Numbered from the stretch's first letter, positions 9,884-17,691 are shown. The stretch is DNA of 29,520 nt from Gammaproteobacteria bacterium (GCA_003230195.1 QIHH01000188.1:1-29520); one strand, 5' to 3'. Numbers and translations are program-made. Notes: generated by a model from the sequence alone, not told the origin.

Positions 9884-11656
9884 CTAGTGCCCTTTTAAAA
9901 CGTTTTCTGTTTCTTTGTGGGTCACGATAGGTAATTTAAACCAGAAACAGCTTCCAACCCCTTCTTCTGTTGAGAAGCTTATTGTTCCTTCATGCTTTTC
10001 AATGATAGCCTTGCTGATGGATAGCCCCAATCCAGTGCTGCCAGTTTTACGGGTATTAGAGGAATCTGCCTGAGTGAACTTCTCAAATAGTTTGTTATGA
10101 AATGAGGCTGGAATGCCGGTGCCGTGATCGGTAACGCTGATGTTAATGTACCCATCCACTGCGATACTATTGAGTTCGACAGTGTTTCCCGCAGGTGAAA
10201 ATTTAACCGCATTTGAGATTAAATTGTACAGTACTTGCATCAGACGACCTGAGTCGGCATTGATTTGAATATTATTTTGATTATTTATGATCTTTAGGTT
10301 AATGCTGAATTGTTCGGCATAAGCCAGATTCACTTCAACTGCCTGTTTGATAAGTGGCCCAACTTCCATTATGCAGGGTGCAAACGTCATGTTACCTGCT
10401 TCGATTTTCTGCATATCCAAAATGTCGTTGATTAACAGTAATAGTCGGTCTGTGTTGTTATTGGCGATGATTAACATCTCTTTGACCTGGGCGGGAATGT
10501 CTCCTAAAGCACCACCATTAATAAGCCTCAATGAGCCGCTGATCGAGGTGAGTGGTGTGCGTAATTCATGACTAACGGTGGAGATAAATTCATTTTTAAG
10601 CTTTTCTGTGCGCTTGTGTTTGGTAATGTCACGAGCGATACCGCTGAAAAGGTGCTGGTTGCCAATTTTCATCTCATTGATGGAGAGCTCAAGCGGAAAA
10701 ATATCTCCATTTTTTCGTTGTCCTTCAACCTCAACTCGATTGCCGATAATAGTTTTGTTGTTGTTTTTAATATATCGTTGTAGCCCCTTTGAATGTGCCT
10801 CTTTATATGTCACAGGCATCAATAGTGTGATGTTTTTTCCTTTCACCTCTTCTTCGGTGTAACCAAAAATTTTGCTTGCCGCCAGTGTGAAAGACTCAAT
10901 AATGCCGGTTTCATCGGTGGTGATGATGCCATCTGCGATGTTGTTAAGTACCGTCGAAATACGAACTTCGTTGGCGCGGGAGGTTTGAGCCAATTCCTGA
11001 AGGCTGTCGGTTGTGCGCGAAAGCTTTTCCCCCATGGTATTGAATGCAACGGTCAGATTAGATATTTCATCGTTACCTTTGTGTGGTAATTGAATTTTAT
11101 AATCACCATCAGCGAGTCGACTGGCTGCTTTTTCAAGCCGTAAAATGGGTTTACGGATAACCGCATTTTGCCAAAAAGCACTCACCAGTCCAATCACAGC
11201 AAAAAATAAGAGTGTGATTAATTCCAGGTTAAAGATGCGTTGTTTTTCTACCTGAAGACCTTGTGTGACATCAATGGTTAACTGGATGTTGCCGACACTT
11301 TCATTGTCTACTAATAATAGGTGCGACAACGTGATGTAATTGTTGCTGTCTAATGAGGTGGCTTTGTTGATGGGATAAACTTGAACCCCATTCTGGTTGT
11401 TTAAGACCACCTGTTTCCAGCGGTTTTTATGGATGCGATGCGTGTGTGAAAGGTCAGTGTGTAGAGCGGCAAGATCACCAGCGAGTAGAGAGCGAATAAG
11501 GCTAGGCTCTAATGTTTTAAGCAGCCTGATTTCTTGCGATATGATTGTTTCTTGCTTGTCATTTTGCAGGCTCTCTCCCCAATAGAAATGAATGACAATG
11601 GCAAAGCCGAAAACGCCAATTAAAATTGGTAGCAGTAATTTTCCTAGAAGGCCCAT
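9884..11656 (-). CDS. Membrane-bound sensor histidine kinase (periplasmic sensor, HAMP, PAS, HisKA, HATPase)
   Basis: 590 residues. Membrane helices at about 8-26 and 146-164 enclose a periplasmic region of some 120 residues. A HAMP linker (about 165-220) and a PAS domain (about 230-345, with FGYTEEEVKGKNITLLMP) follow. The dimerisation/phosphorylation helix has STVSHELRTPLT with phospho-acceptor His363. The ATPase domain has the N box NLISNAVKFSP, G1 DHGTGIP and the lid GSTGLGLSISKA. All catalytic boxes are present, so it should be active. No response regulator is adjacent, making it an orphan. Seven bases upstream ends a short PhnD-like gene, implying translational coupling; kinases of this kind often pair with a periplasmic binding protein. 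The signal it detects cannot be read from sequence. The gene converges on clpB. Confidence 0.9.
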   Translation of the reverse strand: MGLLGKLLLPILIGVFGFAIVIHFYWGESLQNDKQETIISQEIRLLKTLEPSLIRSLLAGDLAALHTDLSHTHRIHKNRWKQVVLNNQNGVQVYPINKATSLDSNNYITLSHLLLVDNESVGNIQLTIDVTQGLQVEKQRIFNLELITLLFFAVIGLVSAFWQNAVIRKPILRLEKAASRLADGDYKIQLPHKGNDEISNLTVAFNTMGEKLSRTTDSLQELAQTSRANEVRISTVLNNIADGIITTDETGIIESFTLAASKIFGYTEEEVKGKNITLLMPVTYKEAHSKGLQRYIKNNNKTIIGNRVEVEGQRKNGDIFPLELSINEMKIGNQHLFSGIARDITKHKRTEKLKNEFISTVSHELRTPLTSISGSLRLINGGALGDIPAQVKEMLIIANNNTDRLLLLINDILDMQKIEAGNMTFAPCIMEVGPLIKQAVEVNLAYAEQFSINLKIINNQNNIQINADSGRLMQVLYNLISNAVKFSPAGNTVELNSIAVDGYINISVTDHGTGIPASFHNKLFEKFTQADSSNTRKTGSTGLGLSISKAIIEKHEGTISFSTEEGVGSCFWFKLPIVTHKETENVLKGH

Positions 11657-11663
11657 CGAGTCG

Positions 11664-11987
11664 TTATTCTTTAAATTTGGACTGTTTTTGATAAAATTTT
11701 GCTAGCCCGGCTGTTAAACGAGGTATAACCTTCAGGTCAACATGGATTATAAGCGATGCTGCTGGTGCATTGGAGGCGTGAAAGCTGGTGGTCTGGTTGA
11801 CGAGTTCTTCTGTTTTTTTTAAAATTGGATGCCAAGTTTTGCGAGTTTTACGTAAATTGAACTGAGGGGCAATGCCAACACTCAATATTTTTGTGGTGAG
11901 AGGTTGCGCACTGATGGCGTTGCTACTAGCACACGTGCGCAATATGGCAATAAAGCATGTTGTGATAATCAGTGGTGATGGTTTCAT
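11664..11987 (-). pseudogene. Shortened PhnD-like periplasmic binding protein gene (probable internal deletion remnant)
   Basis: A 107-residue open frame with a hydrophobic signal-like N-terminus and an intact ribosome site (GGAGA) before its ATG. Residues about 33-70 (ILSVGIAPQFN, then WHPILKKTEELV) resemble the opening of PhnD-family phosphate/phosphonate-type binding proteins, which begin with a VGxxPQF strand followed by WxPIL. Those proteins are normally about 280-300 residues. Here the next residues (SLIIHVDLKVIPRLTAGLAKF) read like the C-terminal end of such a protein, so most of both lobes appears to be lost. It sits directly upstream of the sensor kinase in the order typical for binding-protein/kinase pairs. 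It may be a decayed gene or a minimal coupled leader. Family assignment is by eye and moderate. Confidence 0.5.
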
Positions 11988-12134
11988 TAATCAGTCTCCA
12001 TGTCTTTCAATGGTATCTTAATAGTTACCTTTAATTTTATTTATATACGATAAATCGAATCTTCGTTAGATTGTATCGTCACTTTGAAAAATAGTTGTAG
12101 TGATATATTTACACCGAACATTATTGTTTTTTAT

Positions 12135-12149
12135 GAGACCTTTGCACGA
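12135..12149 (+). repeat. Left copy of 15-bp inverted repeat flanking cmoAB
   Basis: GAGACCTTTGCACGA. Its reverse complement with one mismatch occurs at 14541-14555. The two copies point inward around cmoA, cmoB and a small gene. It looks like an IS/MITE-type terminal repeat, but no transposase is present and no clear target duplication was found. Confidence 0.4.
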
Positions 12150-12282
12150 GCGGTGATTTTGTTCTCTGGCAAGGAAAAGGCGCACGGAATGAGGGAGTTT
12201 ATCGCTATAAATAACCGAATTGAGGCCGCTTTTAACGCTGTTAGAGGGCAAAAGAACAACCGTACAAAGCTCTCGTGTGGAT

Positions 12283-12313
12283 TTGGCATGATCTTGGTTG
12301 CTCAGGGTATAAT
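12283..12313 (+). promoter_or_regulatory. Candidate promoter of cmoA-cmoB
   Basis: A perfect TATAAT at 12308-12313, with GG in front, lies 35 bp upstream of the cmoA ATG. The best -35 candidate, TTGGCA at 12283-12288, gives a 19-base spacer, which is longer than ideal. Confidence 0.5.
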
Positions 12314-12348
12314 GGCGTTGTTTGTATTGATATGAAGGTCTGTTTAAA

Positions 12349-13083
12349 ATGAAGAAACCGGGATCGGATCAGCTGTATGCAGCGCCGCTCGATGAAATTG
12401 TCAGTTTTCGCTTTGATGAGACGGTGGTTGATGTTTTTCCTGATATGATTAACCGCTCTGTCCCCGGTTATAGCACTCTGATTAATATGGCTGGGATTTT
12501 GTCATCTCAATATGCACAGCCGGGTAGCCATCTCTATGATTTGGGCTGTTCACTGGGAGCAGTGACGTTATCGATACGCCGTCGCTTAACGCAGCCAGAT
12601 TGCCGTCTGTTTGCGATTGATAATTCTGCAGCGATGTTGTCACGCTGTCGTCAATACGTGAACGCTGATGGGGTTGATGTACCGGTTGAATTTGCTTGTG
12701 CTGATATTCAGCATGTTTCTATTGAACGCGCCTCTATTGTTGTTTTGAATTTGACGTTGCAATTTATAGAACCCTCTCACCGCATAGCAATGATTGAGAA
12801 AATTTATGCTGGCATGTTACCGGGCGGGGCGTTGTTATTGTCGGAAAAATTGGCTTTTAGTGATGAAACTGAGGCTGGGTTTTTTACTGAAATGCATCAT
12901 GCCTTTAAGCGTAGTAACGGCTATAGTGAATTAGAGGTGAGCCAAAAGCGTGCTGCATTAGATAATGTGTTGGTACCAGATACGTGTGAGCAGCATGTGG
13001 CACGTTTACGAGGTGTTGGTTTTAATGAGGTACGCCAGTGGTTCCAGTGTCTTAATTTTGTTTCGTTTATTGCAGTGAAATGA
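12349..13083 (+). CDS. cmoA: Carboxy-S-adenosyl-L-methionine synthase CmoA
   Basis: Makes carboxy-SAM from SAM and prephenate, the cofactor used by CmoB to build 5-carboxymethoxyuridine at tRNA wobble position 34. The 244 residues compare with 247 in E. coli. The N-terminal segment FDETVVDVFPDMINRSVPGY is characteristic of the family. The Rossmann glycine motif is YDLGCSLGAVT (about 63-73), followed by the acidic cofactor contact FAIDNSAAML. The C-terminal half has the family's MHHAFKRSNGYSELEVSQKR segment. Its TGA overlaps the cmoB ATG (ATGA at 13080-13083), so the two genes form an operon. Confidence 0.97.
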   Translation: MKKPGSDQLYAAPLDEIVSFRFDETVVDVFPDMINRSVPGYSTLINMAGILSSQYAQPGSHLYDLGCSLGAVTLSIRRRLTQPDCRLFAIDNSAAMLSRCRQYVNADGVDVPVEFACADIQHVSIERASIVVLNLTLQFIEPSHRIAMIEKIYAGMLPGGALLLSEKLAFSDETEAGFFTEMHHAFKRSNGYSELEVSQKRAALDNVLVPDTCEQHVARLRGVGFNEVRQWFQCLNFVSFIAVK

Positions 13084-14051
13084 CTATTTATCAACGCCTG
13101 TATGAACAGCTTGCTGACTCTCCGCTTGAATGGTGGCTTGATACGTTACCTGCGACGATCGCTGCGAACTTTGAGCGTGGGCACGGTGATCTGGCCAAGT
13201 GGCAGGCAGTTGTTGACATGTTGCCCGCAATTGCCCCCTCATCTATCGATCTTTCTGCGGGCAGTGTGCGAATAGGTATGAGCGATGATATAGATGCCGA
13301 GACGGCGGTAGAAGTTGAGCGTCAACTGCGCATTATGCACCCATGGCGAAAGGGGCCCTATTCGGTGTTTGGTATTGATATTGATACCGAGTGGCGCTCG
13401 GACTGGAAATGGTTGCGGCTTCAACAGCATATTTCACCACTAAAGGGGCGTTATGTGCTGGATGTTGGCTGTGGTAATGGGTACCACGCCTGGCGTATGG
13501 CGGGTGAAGGGGCTGAGTTAGTCGCGGGTGTTGATCCAACAATGTTGTTTGTGATGCAGTATCAGGCCTTGCAGCAGTATATGCCTCATGTACCCGTGTA
13601 TGTGTTACCGCTGGGCGTTGAACATTTGCCTCGGAAATTAAATGGCTTCGATACGCTCTTTTCGATGGGTGTGCTGTATCACCGCCGTTCACCGATTGAT
13701 CATCTTTATGAATTGCGTTCGTTGCTACGCCCTGGTGGTGAATTGGTGCTGGAGACGTTAGTGGTTGATGGTGGTGTTGATACGGTATTGGTGCCGCAGG
13801 GGCGTTACGCGAAAATGCGCAATGTGTGGTTCATCCCGTCGCTACTGGCACTAGAGGGGTGGCTAGTGCGTTGTGGCTTTAAGAATGTTCGTCTGGTGGA
13901 TATTGCGCTGACATCGCTTGATGAGCAGCGTAGTACAGACTGGATGACCTTTGATTCACTCCCCGATTTTCTTGATCCTGATGATAGAACCCTGACAGTT
14001 GAAGGGTTACCTGCACCAAAACGAGTGGTGTATATCGCAGAAGTCCCTTGA
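13080..14051 (+). CDS. cmoB: tRNA U34 carboxymethyltransferase CmoB
   Basis: Transfers the carboxymethyl group of carboxy-SAM to 5-hydroxyuridine-34 of tRNA, giving cmo5U, which broadens wobble decoding. Its 323 residues equal the E. coli length. Landmarks are MHPWRKGPYSVFGIDIDTEWRSDWKW, which precedes the methyltransferase domain; the cofactor loop VLDVGCGNGYHAWRM (about 126-140); MGVLYHRRSP; and LRPGGELVLETLVVDG. It is translationally coupled to cmoA by a four-base overlap, so the two steps of the modification are made together. There is nothing irregular about it. No terminator is obvious before the next open frame at 14179. Confidence 0.97.
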   Translation: MTIYQRLYEQLADSPLEWWLDTLPATIAANFERGHGDLAKWQAVVDMLPAIAPSSIDLSAGSVRIGMSDDIDAETAVEVERQLRIMHPWRKGPYSVFGIDIDTEWRSDWKWLRLQQHISPLKGRYVLDVGCGNGYHAWRMAGEGAELVAGVDPTMLFVMQYQALQQYMPHVPVYVLPLGVEHLPRKLNGFDTLFSMGVLYHRRSPIDHLYELRSLLRPGGELVLETLVVDGGVDTVLVPQGRYAKMRNVWFIPSLLALEGWLVRCGFKNVRLVDIALTSLDEQRSTDWMTFDSLPDFLDPDDRTLTVEGLPAPKRVVYIAEVP

Positions 14052-14178
14052 GCTTAATCGGGATGTCGTTGGGTATCCATATGAAATAAAAAGATTAATG
14101 CTGGATTTATGAGCTTTGCGGATAAAATAGTCATGATATAATCTGAATGTCTTATTTAACGGTGACGGTACTTGCCTG

Positions 14179-14535
14179 ATGCTAATGTTTGATCCTCTAT
14201 ATGTCCGTCCTGATGATGTCGGTACGCAACGTAATAAGACCTTGTTACTGACTCAGCCTGAATCAGTACAGGAAGTGGAAAGTGTTGCCTATCGAAACAG
14301 AGATCAGGCGAGCAGCAAGGCGGTGCCATACCCCGTGATAACGCATGAACGCCGTAAAGCAGAATCACGAGATCGTCGCCAGCATGCGCGTCGTCAGGGA
14401 AATGGCTTACCATTACTTGATACGCGCTGTCATCGCGAACGCCGCCAACAACTGCGGCGTGAGCACGATGTGGTGTTGTCTGAAGCTGAAAAGTCTTCGA
14501 ACAGATTAAGAATGGGTGTTAATGAGGTTGTATAA
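14179..14535 (+). CDS. Hypothetical Arg-rich protein, 118 residues
   Basis: Not recognised. No signal peptide, membrane segment or enzyme motif is seen. The N-terminal half is mixed. The middle and C-terminal part is strongly basic with repeated arginine clusters (HERRKAESRDRRQHARRQ, then RCHRERRQQLRRE), which suggests nucleic-acid or polyanion binding, though this is only inference from composition. A TATAAT at 14137-14142 about 37 bp upstream may be its promoter. The start could be the ATG at 14179 or the one at 14185; neither has a strong ribosome site. The right copy of the inverted repeat begins five bases after its stop. It is separated from cmoB by 127 bp. Coding status is moderately likely. 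Confidence 0.5.
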   Translation: MLMFDPLYVRPDDVGTQRNKTLLLTQPESVQEVESVAYRNRDQASSKAVPYPVITHERRKAESRDRRQHARRQGNGLPLLDTRCHRERRQQLRREHDVVLSEAEKSSNRLRMGVNEVV

Positions 14536-14540
14536 TTGTA

Positions 14541-14555
14541 TCGTGCAAAGGCCTC
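14541..14555 (-). repeat. Right copy of 15-bp inverted repeat flanking cmoAB
   Basis: TCGTGCAAAGGCCTC, the reverse complement of the sequence at 12135-12149 apart from one base. It lies just beyond the stop of the Arg-rich gene. Confidence 0.4.
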
Positions 14556-14666
14556 TTACAAATAGACTAGGTATTAAAAGCCGATAGAAATACTAGGAAA
14601 TGCGTAAAGGTCTGGTGTATCGTGTAGTTCAAATTGTTTGTAGCGAATGAAAATCAAGGGGTCAGG

Positions 14667-14843
14667 ATGTTAGCGATATACATACAGATTGCCATCGTGT
14701 TGGTGGTTGTCGCATTTTTAGTTTTTTTAACGTTAGATGATAAGAAGAATCGAAAGCTTCGGGAAGAGGAAGAAAAAGAAGAAACATTGGCCCTAGAGCG
14801 AAAGCAACAGGAAAATGCTGGTCATAACACTGAAAAAGATTAG
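14667..14843 (+). CDS. Small single-pass membrane protein, 58 residues
   Basis: The ATG at 14667 is preceded by a good ribosome site (AAGGGG at 14656-14661), which decides the start over an upstream in-frame TTG at 14634. The product has one membrane helix (IQIAIVLVVVAFLVFLTL, about residues 6-23), followed by a highly charged Lys/Glu-rich cytoplasmic tail likely to be helical. The function is not recognised. It converges with the kelch-protein gene, with a gap of only 17 bp. The ribosome site and the clean helix-plus-tail layout support it being real. Confidence 0.6.
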   Translation: MLAIYIQIAIVLVVVAFLVFLTLDDKKNRKLREEEEKEETLALERKQQENAGHNTEKD

Positions 14844-14860
14844 ATGTTGAGTTAATAGTG

Positions 14861-15952
14861 TTAACGAATGACCGCTGAGAAGTTCCCTAAGTTGCCATCT
14901 TCTATTTGAATTGCTGTTTCGACGCTATTGAGAACCCTGTTCTGGCTAATGCCACCCAGTACGTAGACCCTTTGATTGTGAGTGACTGTTGCAGTACCGC
15001 TACGAGCGGTTTTTAGCGGCGCGGTTAGTTGCCAGCGCCCCACATGCCCTGATTTATCGATGGCGGTAAACTCGACGCTCCCCAGTCTTTTTGCGCCATC
15101 ATGCCCTGCCAGAAGATAGAGGTAACTACCCAGTGAAAATGCAGAGGCGATAAAGCGTGGGGTCAGTAGCGTTGTGTTCTCAATGCGCCAGGGTGATAGT
15201 GCTCCACTATCGCTTATCTGACTTAACTCAACATCACCGTAGCTGATTGTCTTGCTGTTTTTCATGTGGCCAGCGAGTAGGTACAGGTTTTCACCAGCGA
15301 TTGCGGATGAATGAATGTAGCGGTCTATTTTTGACTGCTGAGGAGAGAGGGTCCACTCGCTAAGCTGTCCATTTTTATTCACAGTTGTCTGTTCGATTGA
15401 ATGTAAGAATATACCGTTATATCCGCCAAGCGCATAAATACGATTACCGTATTGATTGACCGTTAAGCCTCGTCGTGGCGTGGTCAGATCAGCTGTTAAT
15501 AGCCATTTACCAAGCGAGCCATCAGGGTTGATTTTGGCCTTTTCTACGCTTGCAACGGGGATGTTGTTTTCGCCTAATACCCCTTTGGCCCCGCCAATGG
15601 CAAACAGATACCCATTGCTCGCCGCCGCTGCAAGGTAAAAACGGCCTTCATTTAGCGGGCTTGTCTTTTGCCATTTTCCTAGGCTTCCATCAGCCTTGAT
15701 TTTAGTATATTCCACTGTGCGAACGTAATTGTTTGCGGCATCAATACCACCCAGTACATATAGATGGCTATGGTATGTGGCTGATGCTAACGCGTGTCTT
15801 GGCTCAATAAAAGACGTTGCATTTTTCCACCCTGAAATAAATATTAGTTTATTCGTTTCATCTTGCTTAGCCTTTAGTGAAAAAACTGCAATAATGGCTA
15901 ACAGTAGGACGAATAATAGGGGCCATAAGTGGTTTTGCGATTGTCTGTTCAT
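14861..15952 (-). CDS. Membrane-anchored kelch-repeat beta-propeller protein
   Basis: About 363 residues from the ATG at 15952; an in-frame TTG lies three codons upstream. An N-terminal hydrophobic segment (LWPLLFVLLLAIIAVFSL) acts as a signal anchor, placing the rest in the periplasm or outside. Six kelch repeats follow, each with a YVLGG/YLLAG-type strand and ending in a G-x-L-x-x-W motif (DGSLGKW, DGSLGKW, NGQLSEW, SGALSPW, SGHVGRW, then a degenerate DGNLGNF). That is the right number for one closed six-bladed propeller of galactose-oxidase-like fold. Such domains usually bind proteins or sugars; I see no catalytic copper-site motif that would make it an oxidase. Divergent from nudF across 83 bp. 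Confidence 0.8.
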   Translation of the reverse strand: MNRQSQNHLWPLLFVLLLAIIAVFSLKAKQDETNKLIFISGWKNATSFIEPRHALASATYHSHLYVLGGIDAANNYVRTVEYTKIKADGSLGKWQKTSPLNEGRFYLAAAASNGYLFAIGGAKGVLGENNIPVASVEKAKINPDGSLGKWLLTADLTTPRRGLTVNQYGNRIYALGGYNGIFLHSIEQTTVNKNGQLSEWTLSPQQSKIDRYIHSSAIAGENLYLLAGHMKNSKTISYGDVELSQISDSGALSPWRIENTTLLTPRFIASAFSLGSYLYLLAGHDGAKRLGSVEFTAIDKSGHVGRWQLTAPLKTARSGTATVTHNQRVYVLGGISQNRVLNSVETAIQIEDGNLGNFSAVIR

Positions 15953-15977
15953 TTCCGGCAATAGTGAGTCGTTTAAC

Positions 15978-16009
15978 TTGAAAGAAATCTGGAATTTTGT
16001 TGTTATAAT
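15978..16009 (+). promoter_or_regulatory. Candidate promoter of nudF
   Basis: A perfect TATAAT at 16004-16009 lies about 26 bases before the probable start. TTGAAA at 15978-15983 could serve as the -35 element, but the 20-base spacer is long. Confidence 0.4.
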
Positions 16010-16035
16010 AGCAGTGATTGAATGAGGGGGCGTGC

Positions 16036-16638
16036 GTGTTGCTAGATAACGTTGAGATTATTGAGAAAACGACCTGTTATAAGGGTTTTTTTAGTATTGC
16101 TCGATTACGTCTCAGGCATCGAAAATACGATGGCGAATGGAGTGATATTTTAACGCGAGAGATCTTTGAGCGGGGGCATGCCGTTGCTGTATTGCCATAT
16201 GATCCGGTACGTGATGAGGTGGTGTTGATAGAGCAGTTCCGTGTCGGTGCGTTAGATTTCCCTGCTGATCCTTGGCTGGTTGAAATTGTGGCAGGAATTA
16301 TTGATGAGGGTGAGAGTGCGGAAGGCGTGGCACATCGAGAGATGGCTGAAGAGGCTGGCTGTGAAATTGAGCGATTAGAGCATGTATGTGACTATCTTGT
16401 GAGTCCTGGTGGCACGACAGAGTCAACTGCGCTATTTTGTGGCAAGGTAGATACCACTGGAGTGGGCGGAGTGCATGGACTTATTGATGAAGGGGAGGAT
16501 ATCAAAGTGAGTGTGGTCTCCTATGATGAGGCTGTGTTACTGCTTAATAGTAGTCGTATTAACTCTGCTAGTCCTATTATTGCATTGCAGTGGTTGATTC
16601 TAAATCGAAATCGTTTACAGCGAGAGTGGTGTGAATAG
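16036..16638 (+). CDS. nudF: ADP-ribose pyrophosphatase (Nudix family)
   Basis: Hydrolyses ADP-ribose to AMP and ribose-5-phosphate. It follows E. coli NudF along its length, including REIFERGHA, LPYDPVRDEVVLIEQFR and the C-terminal SASPIIALQW. The Nudix box GX5EX7REUXEEXGU is complete at about residues 87-109 (GIIDEGE, then REMAEEAG). The start is uncertain: the frame opens at a TTG (16018), but a strong GAGGGGG ribosome site at 16024-16030 favours the GTG at 16036 or the TTG at 16039. The DUF1249 gene follows on the same strand after about 80 bp, the same pairing as nudF-yqiB in enterobacteria. Confidence 0.92.
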   Translation: MLLDNVEIIEKTTCYKGFFSIARLRLRHRKYDGEWSDILTREIFERGHAVAVLPYDPVRDEVVLIEQFRVGALDFPADPWLVEIVAGIIDEGESAEGVAHREMAEEAGCEIERLEHVCDYLVSPGGTTESTALFCGKVDTTGVGGVHGLIDEGEDIKVSVVSYDEAVLLLNSSRINSASPIIALQWLILNRNRLQREWCE

Positions 16639-16717
16639 AGGTGTCCTTAATAATGCATCAACTGTTTCCTAGTATGGTCGATATATAAAACATATTGAAG
16701 CGTGGTTGTATAAGTTA

Positions 16718-17140
16718 ATGTTAATACCAGATAAAAAACCGTTAATGGTGATGTACGAAGAGAACTATCAAGCATTAGCTCGACTGGTGCCTGATATGGG
16801 TATTGATACGGTAATACTTTCATCATCCAGAGGGCTGCCGGATCTACAGATGAATGTGGTGGAACGCGGAAAATATACGTTAACAATTGCTTTTCTTCAT
16901 GCCCTTGATGATAACGAAATTGTTCCTGATATGTACTTGAAAGTGAAGGTCTATAATGACGCACGGGTTGCTGAAGTGTTGACTTATCAAAACAAAACGG
17001 GTTTTGCTCGTATCTACACCTACCCTAATAACAAGCTACGCTACCCCATTGAGAAGCGGCGTGTGAATCAATTTTTTTCTGAATGGCTGGCGTTCTGTGC
17101 ATCGAAAGATTATCGCTTTGTCTGTAGTGTTGAGGCATAG
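16718..17140 (+). CDS. DUF1249 family protein (YqiB-like)
   Basis: Conserved gammaproteobacterial protein of unknown function. About 140 residues from the ATG at 16718; an in-frame TTG at 16706 is an alternative and neither has a clear ribosome site. Family features are the early MYEENYQALARLVPD, the central YTLTIAFLH strand, VKVYNDARVAEVLTYQ and the C-terminal YPNNKLRYPIEKRRVNQFFS-type segment that closely follows E. coli YqiB. There is no signal peptide or membrane helix, so it is probably cytoplasmic. Its position directly after nudF is conserved in E. coli, which supports the assignment more than any known biochemistry does. Confidence 0.88.
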   Translation: MLIPDKKPLMVMYEENYQALARLVPDMGIDTVILSSSRGLPDLQMNVVERGKYTLTIAFLHALDDNEIVPDMYLKVKVYNDARVAEVLTYQNKTGFARIYTYPNNKLRYPIEKRRVNQFFSEWLAFCASKDYRFVCSVEA

Positions 17141-17246
17141 AGATACGATTCGGCAGTAGTTGACCTCCTCCTTATCAAGTCTCCCCTGTCTGGGCCGATA
17201 TACACAATAACAGCTTTTTTATTTTTAGCTGCCTCCCCTTCCTGTA

Positions 17247-17278
17247 TTGACAGGGGCTTTATGGGATTTGAGTATAGT
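17247..17278 (+). promoter_or_regulatory. Candidate promoter of the acidic small protein
   Basis: A perfect TTGACA at 17247-17252 and TATAGT at 17273-17278, about 18 bp before the ATG at 17296. The 20-base spacer is long. A perfect small hairpin, CCTGT-ATTG-ACAGG (17241-17254), overlaps the -35 hexamer. Confidence 0.4.
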
Positions 17279-17295
17279 AAAGCGAGGATGTTTTT

Positions 17296-17436
17296 ATGAG
17301 CGGCCCAAAAAATGATGATTTAGACATGAATGAGGAGTTTGCTGAAGATTACATTTCAGCAGATAAATGGGGTAATGAATGGGACTCATCGGGGGATCTA
17401 TCCGACATAGACTTTAGACTCGTGGATGAGGAGTGA
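17296..17436 (+). CDS. Very acidic 46-residue small protein, unknown function
   Basis: Short open frame from ATG 17296 to TGA 17434-17436. A GAGGA ribosome site at 17284-17288 lies about seven bases upstream, and a TTGACA-type promoter lies further up. The product has 16 Asp/Glu and only three Lys/Arg, giving a strongly negative charge, with two Trp in the middle (KWGNEWD). No membrane segment or signal is present. I do not recognise a family. Acidic microproteins can act as nucleic-acid mimics or adaptors, but nothing here proves that. The intact ribosome site and promoter elements make it more than a random frame. Confidence 0.5.
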   Translation: MSGPKNDDLDMNEEFAEDYISADKWGNEWDSSGDLSDIDFRLVDEE

Positions 17437-17660
17437 CGTCTCTCACTTCTTTTTCGTGTGGTGGGTAAAAACAGTATCTAATTAGCTTTGAAGGTTCTCT
17501 TCAATTCGGCTATCGTTGTGTTAACTTAATCCCTGTTGTAATGATCAGGGTGTATGGTGTCGTAATACTGCATATTTAAATCTTCTTATCGGTGGCCGTG
17601 GCATCATATGGGTATTAACGGCGCTTTTCTCCTCAATCAGGAAAATATCAGCTCATTTTT

Positions 17661-17691
17661 TTACACCTGTATCATACAAAGCTCTTATAAT
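17661..17691 (+). promoter_or_regulatory. Candidate promoter of the outer-membrane protein gene
   Basis: A perfect TATAAT at 17686-17691 lies 29 bases before the ATG at 17721. The possible -35 TTACAC at 17661-17666 has a 19-base spacer. The rest of the 284-bp gap after the acidic open frame shows no gene, only a small CCCTG/CAGGG inverted repeat around 17532-17551. Confidence 0.4.

Larger units (their letters stand above)
11988..12348. other. Divergent intergenic region between the PhnD-like gene and cmoA (361 bp)
   Basis: The left part is AT-rich and includes a spaced palindrome, ACGATA near 12049 with TATCGT near 12076, which could be regulatory for the leftward genes. The right part has one end of a 15-bp inverted repeat (12135-12149) and the cmoA promoter candidate. 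An 83-codon open frame crosses this region (12084-12335), but it has no recognisable similarity and no ribosome site, so I do not call it a gene. Confidence 0.5.

Noticed and set aside
12084..12335. 83-codon open frame between the PhnD-like gene and cmoA
   Set aside because: No ribosome site, no recognisable similarity, contains the inverted repeat and the cmoA promoter; probably chance.
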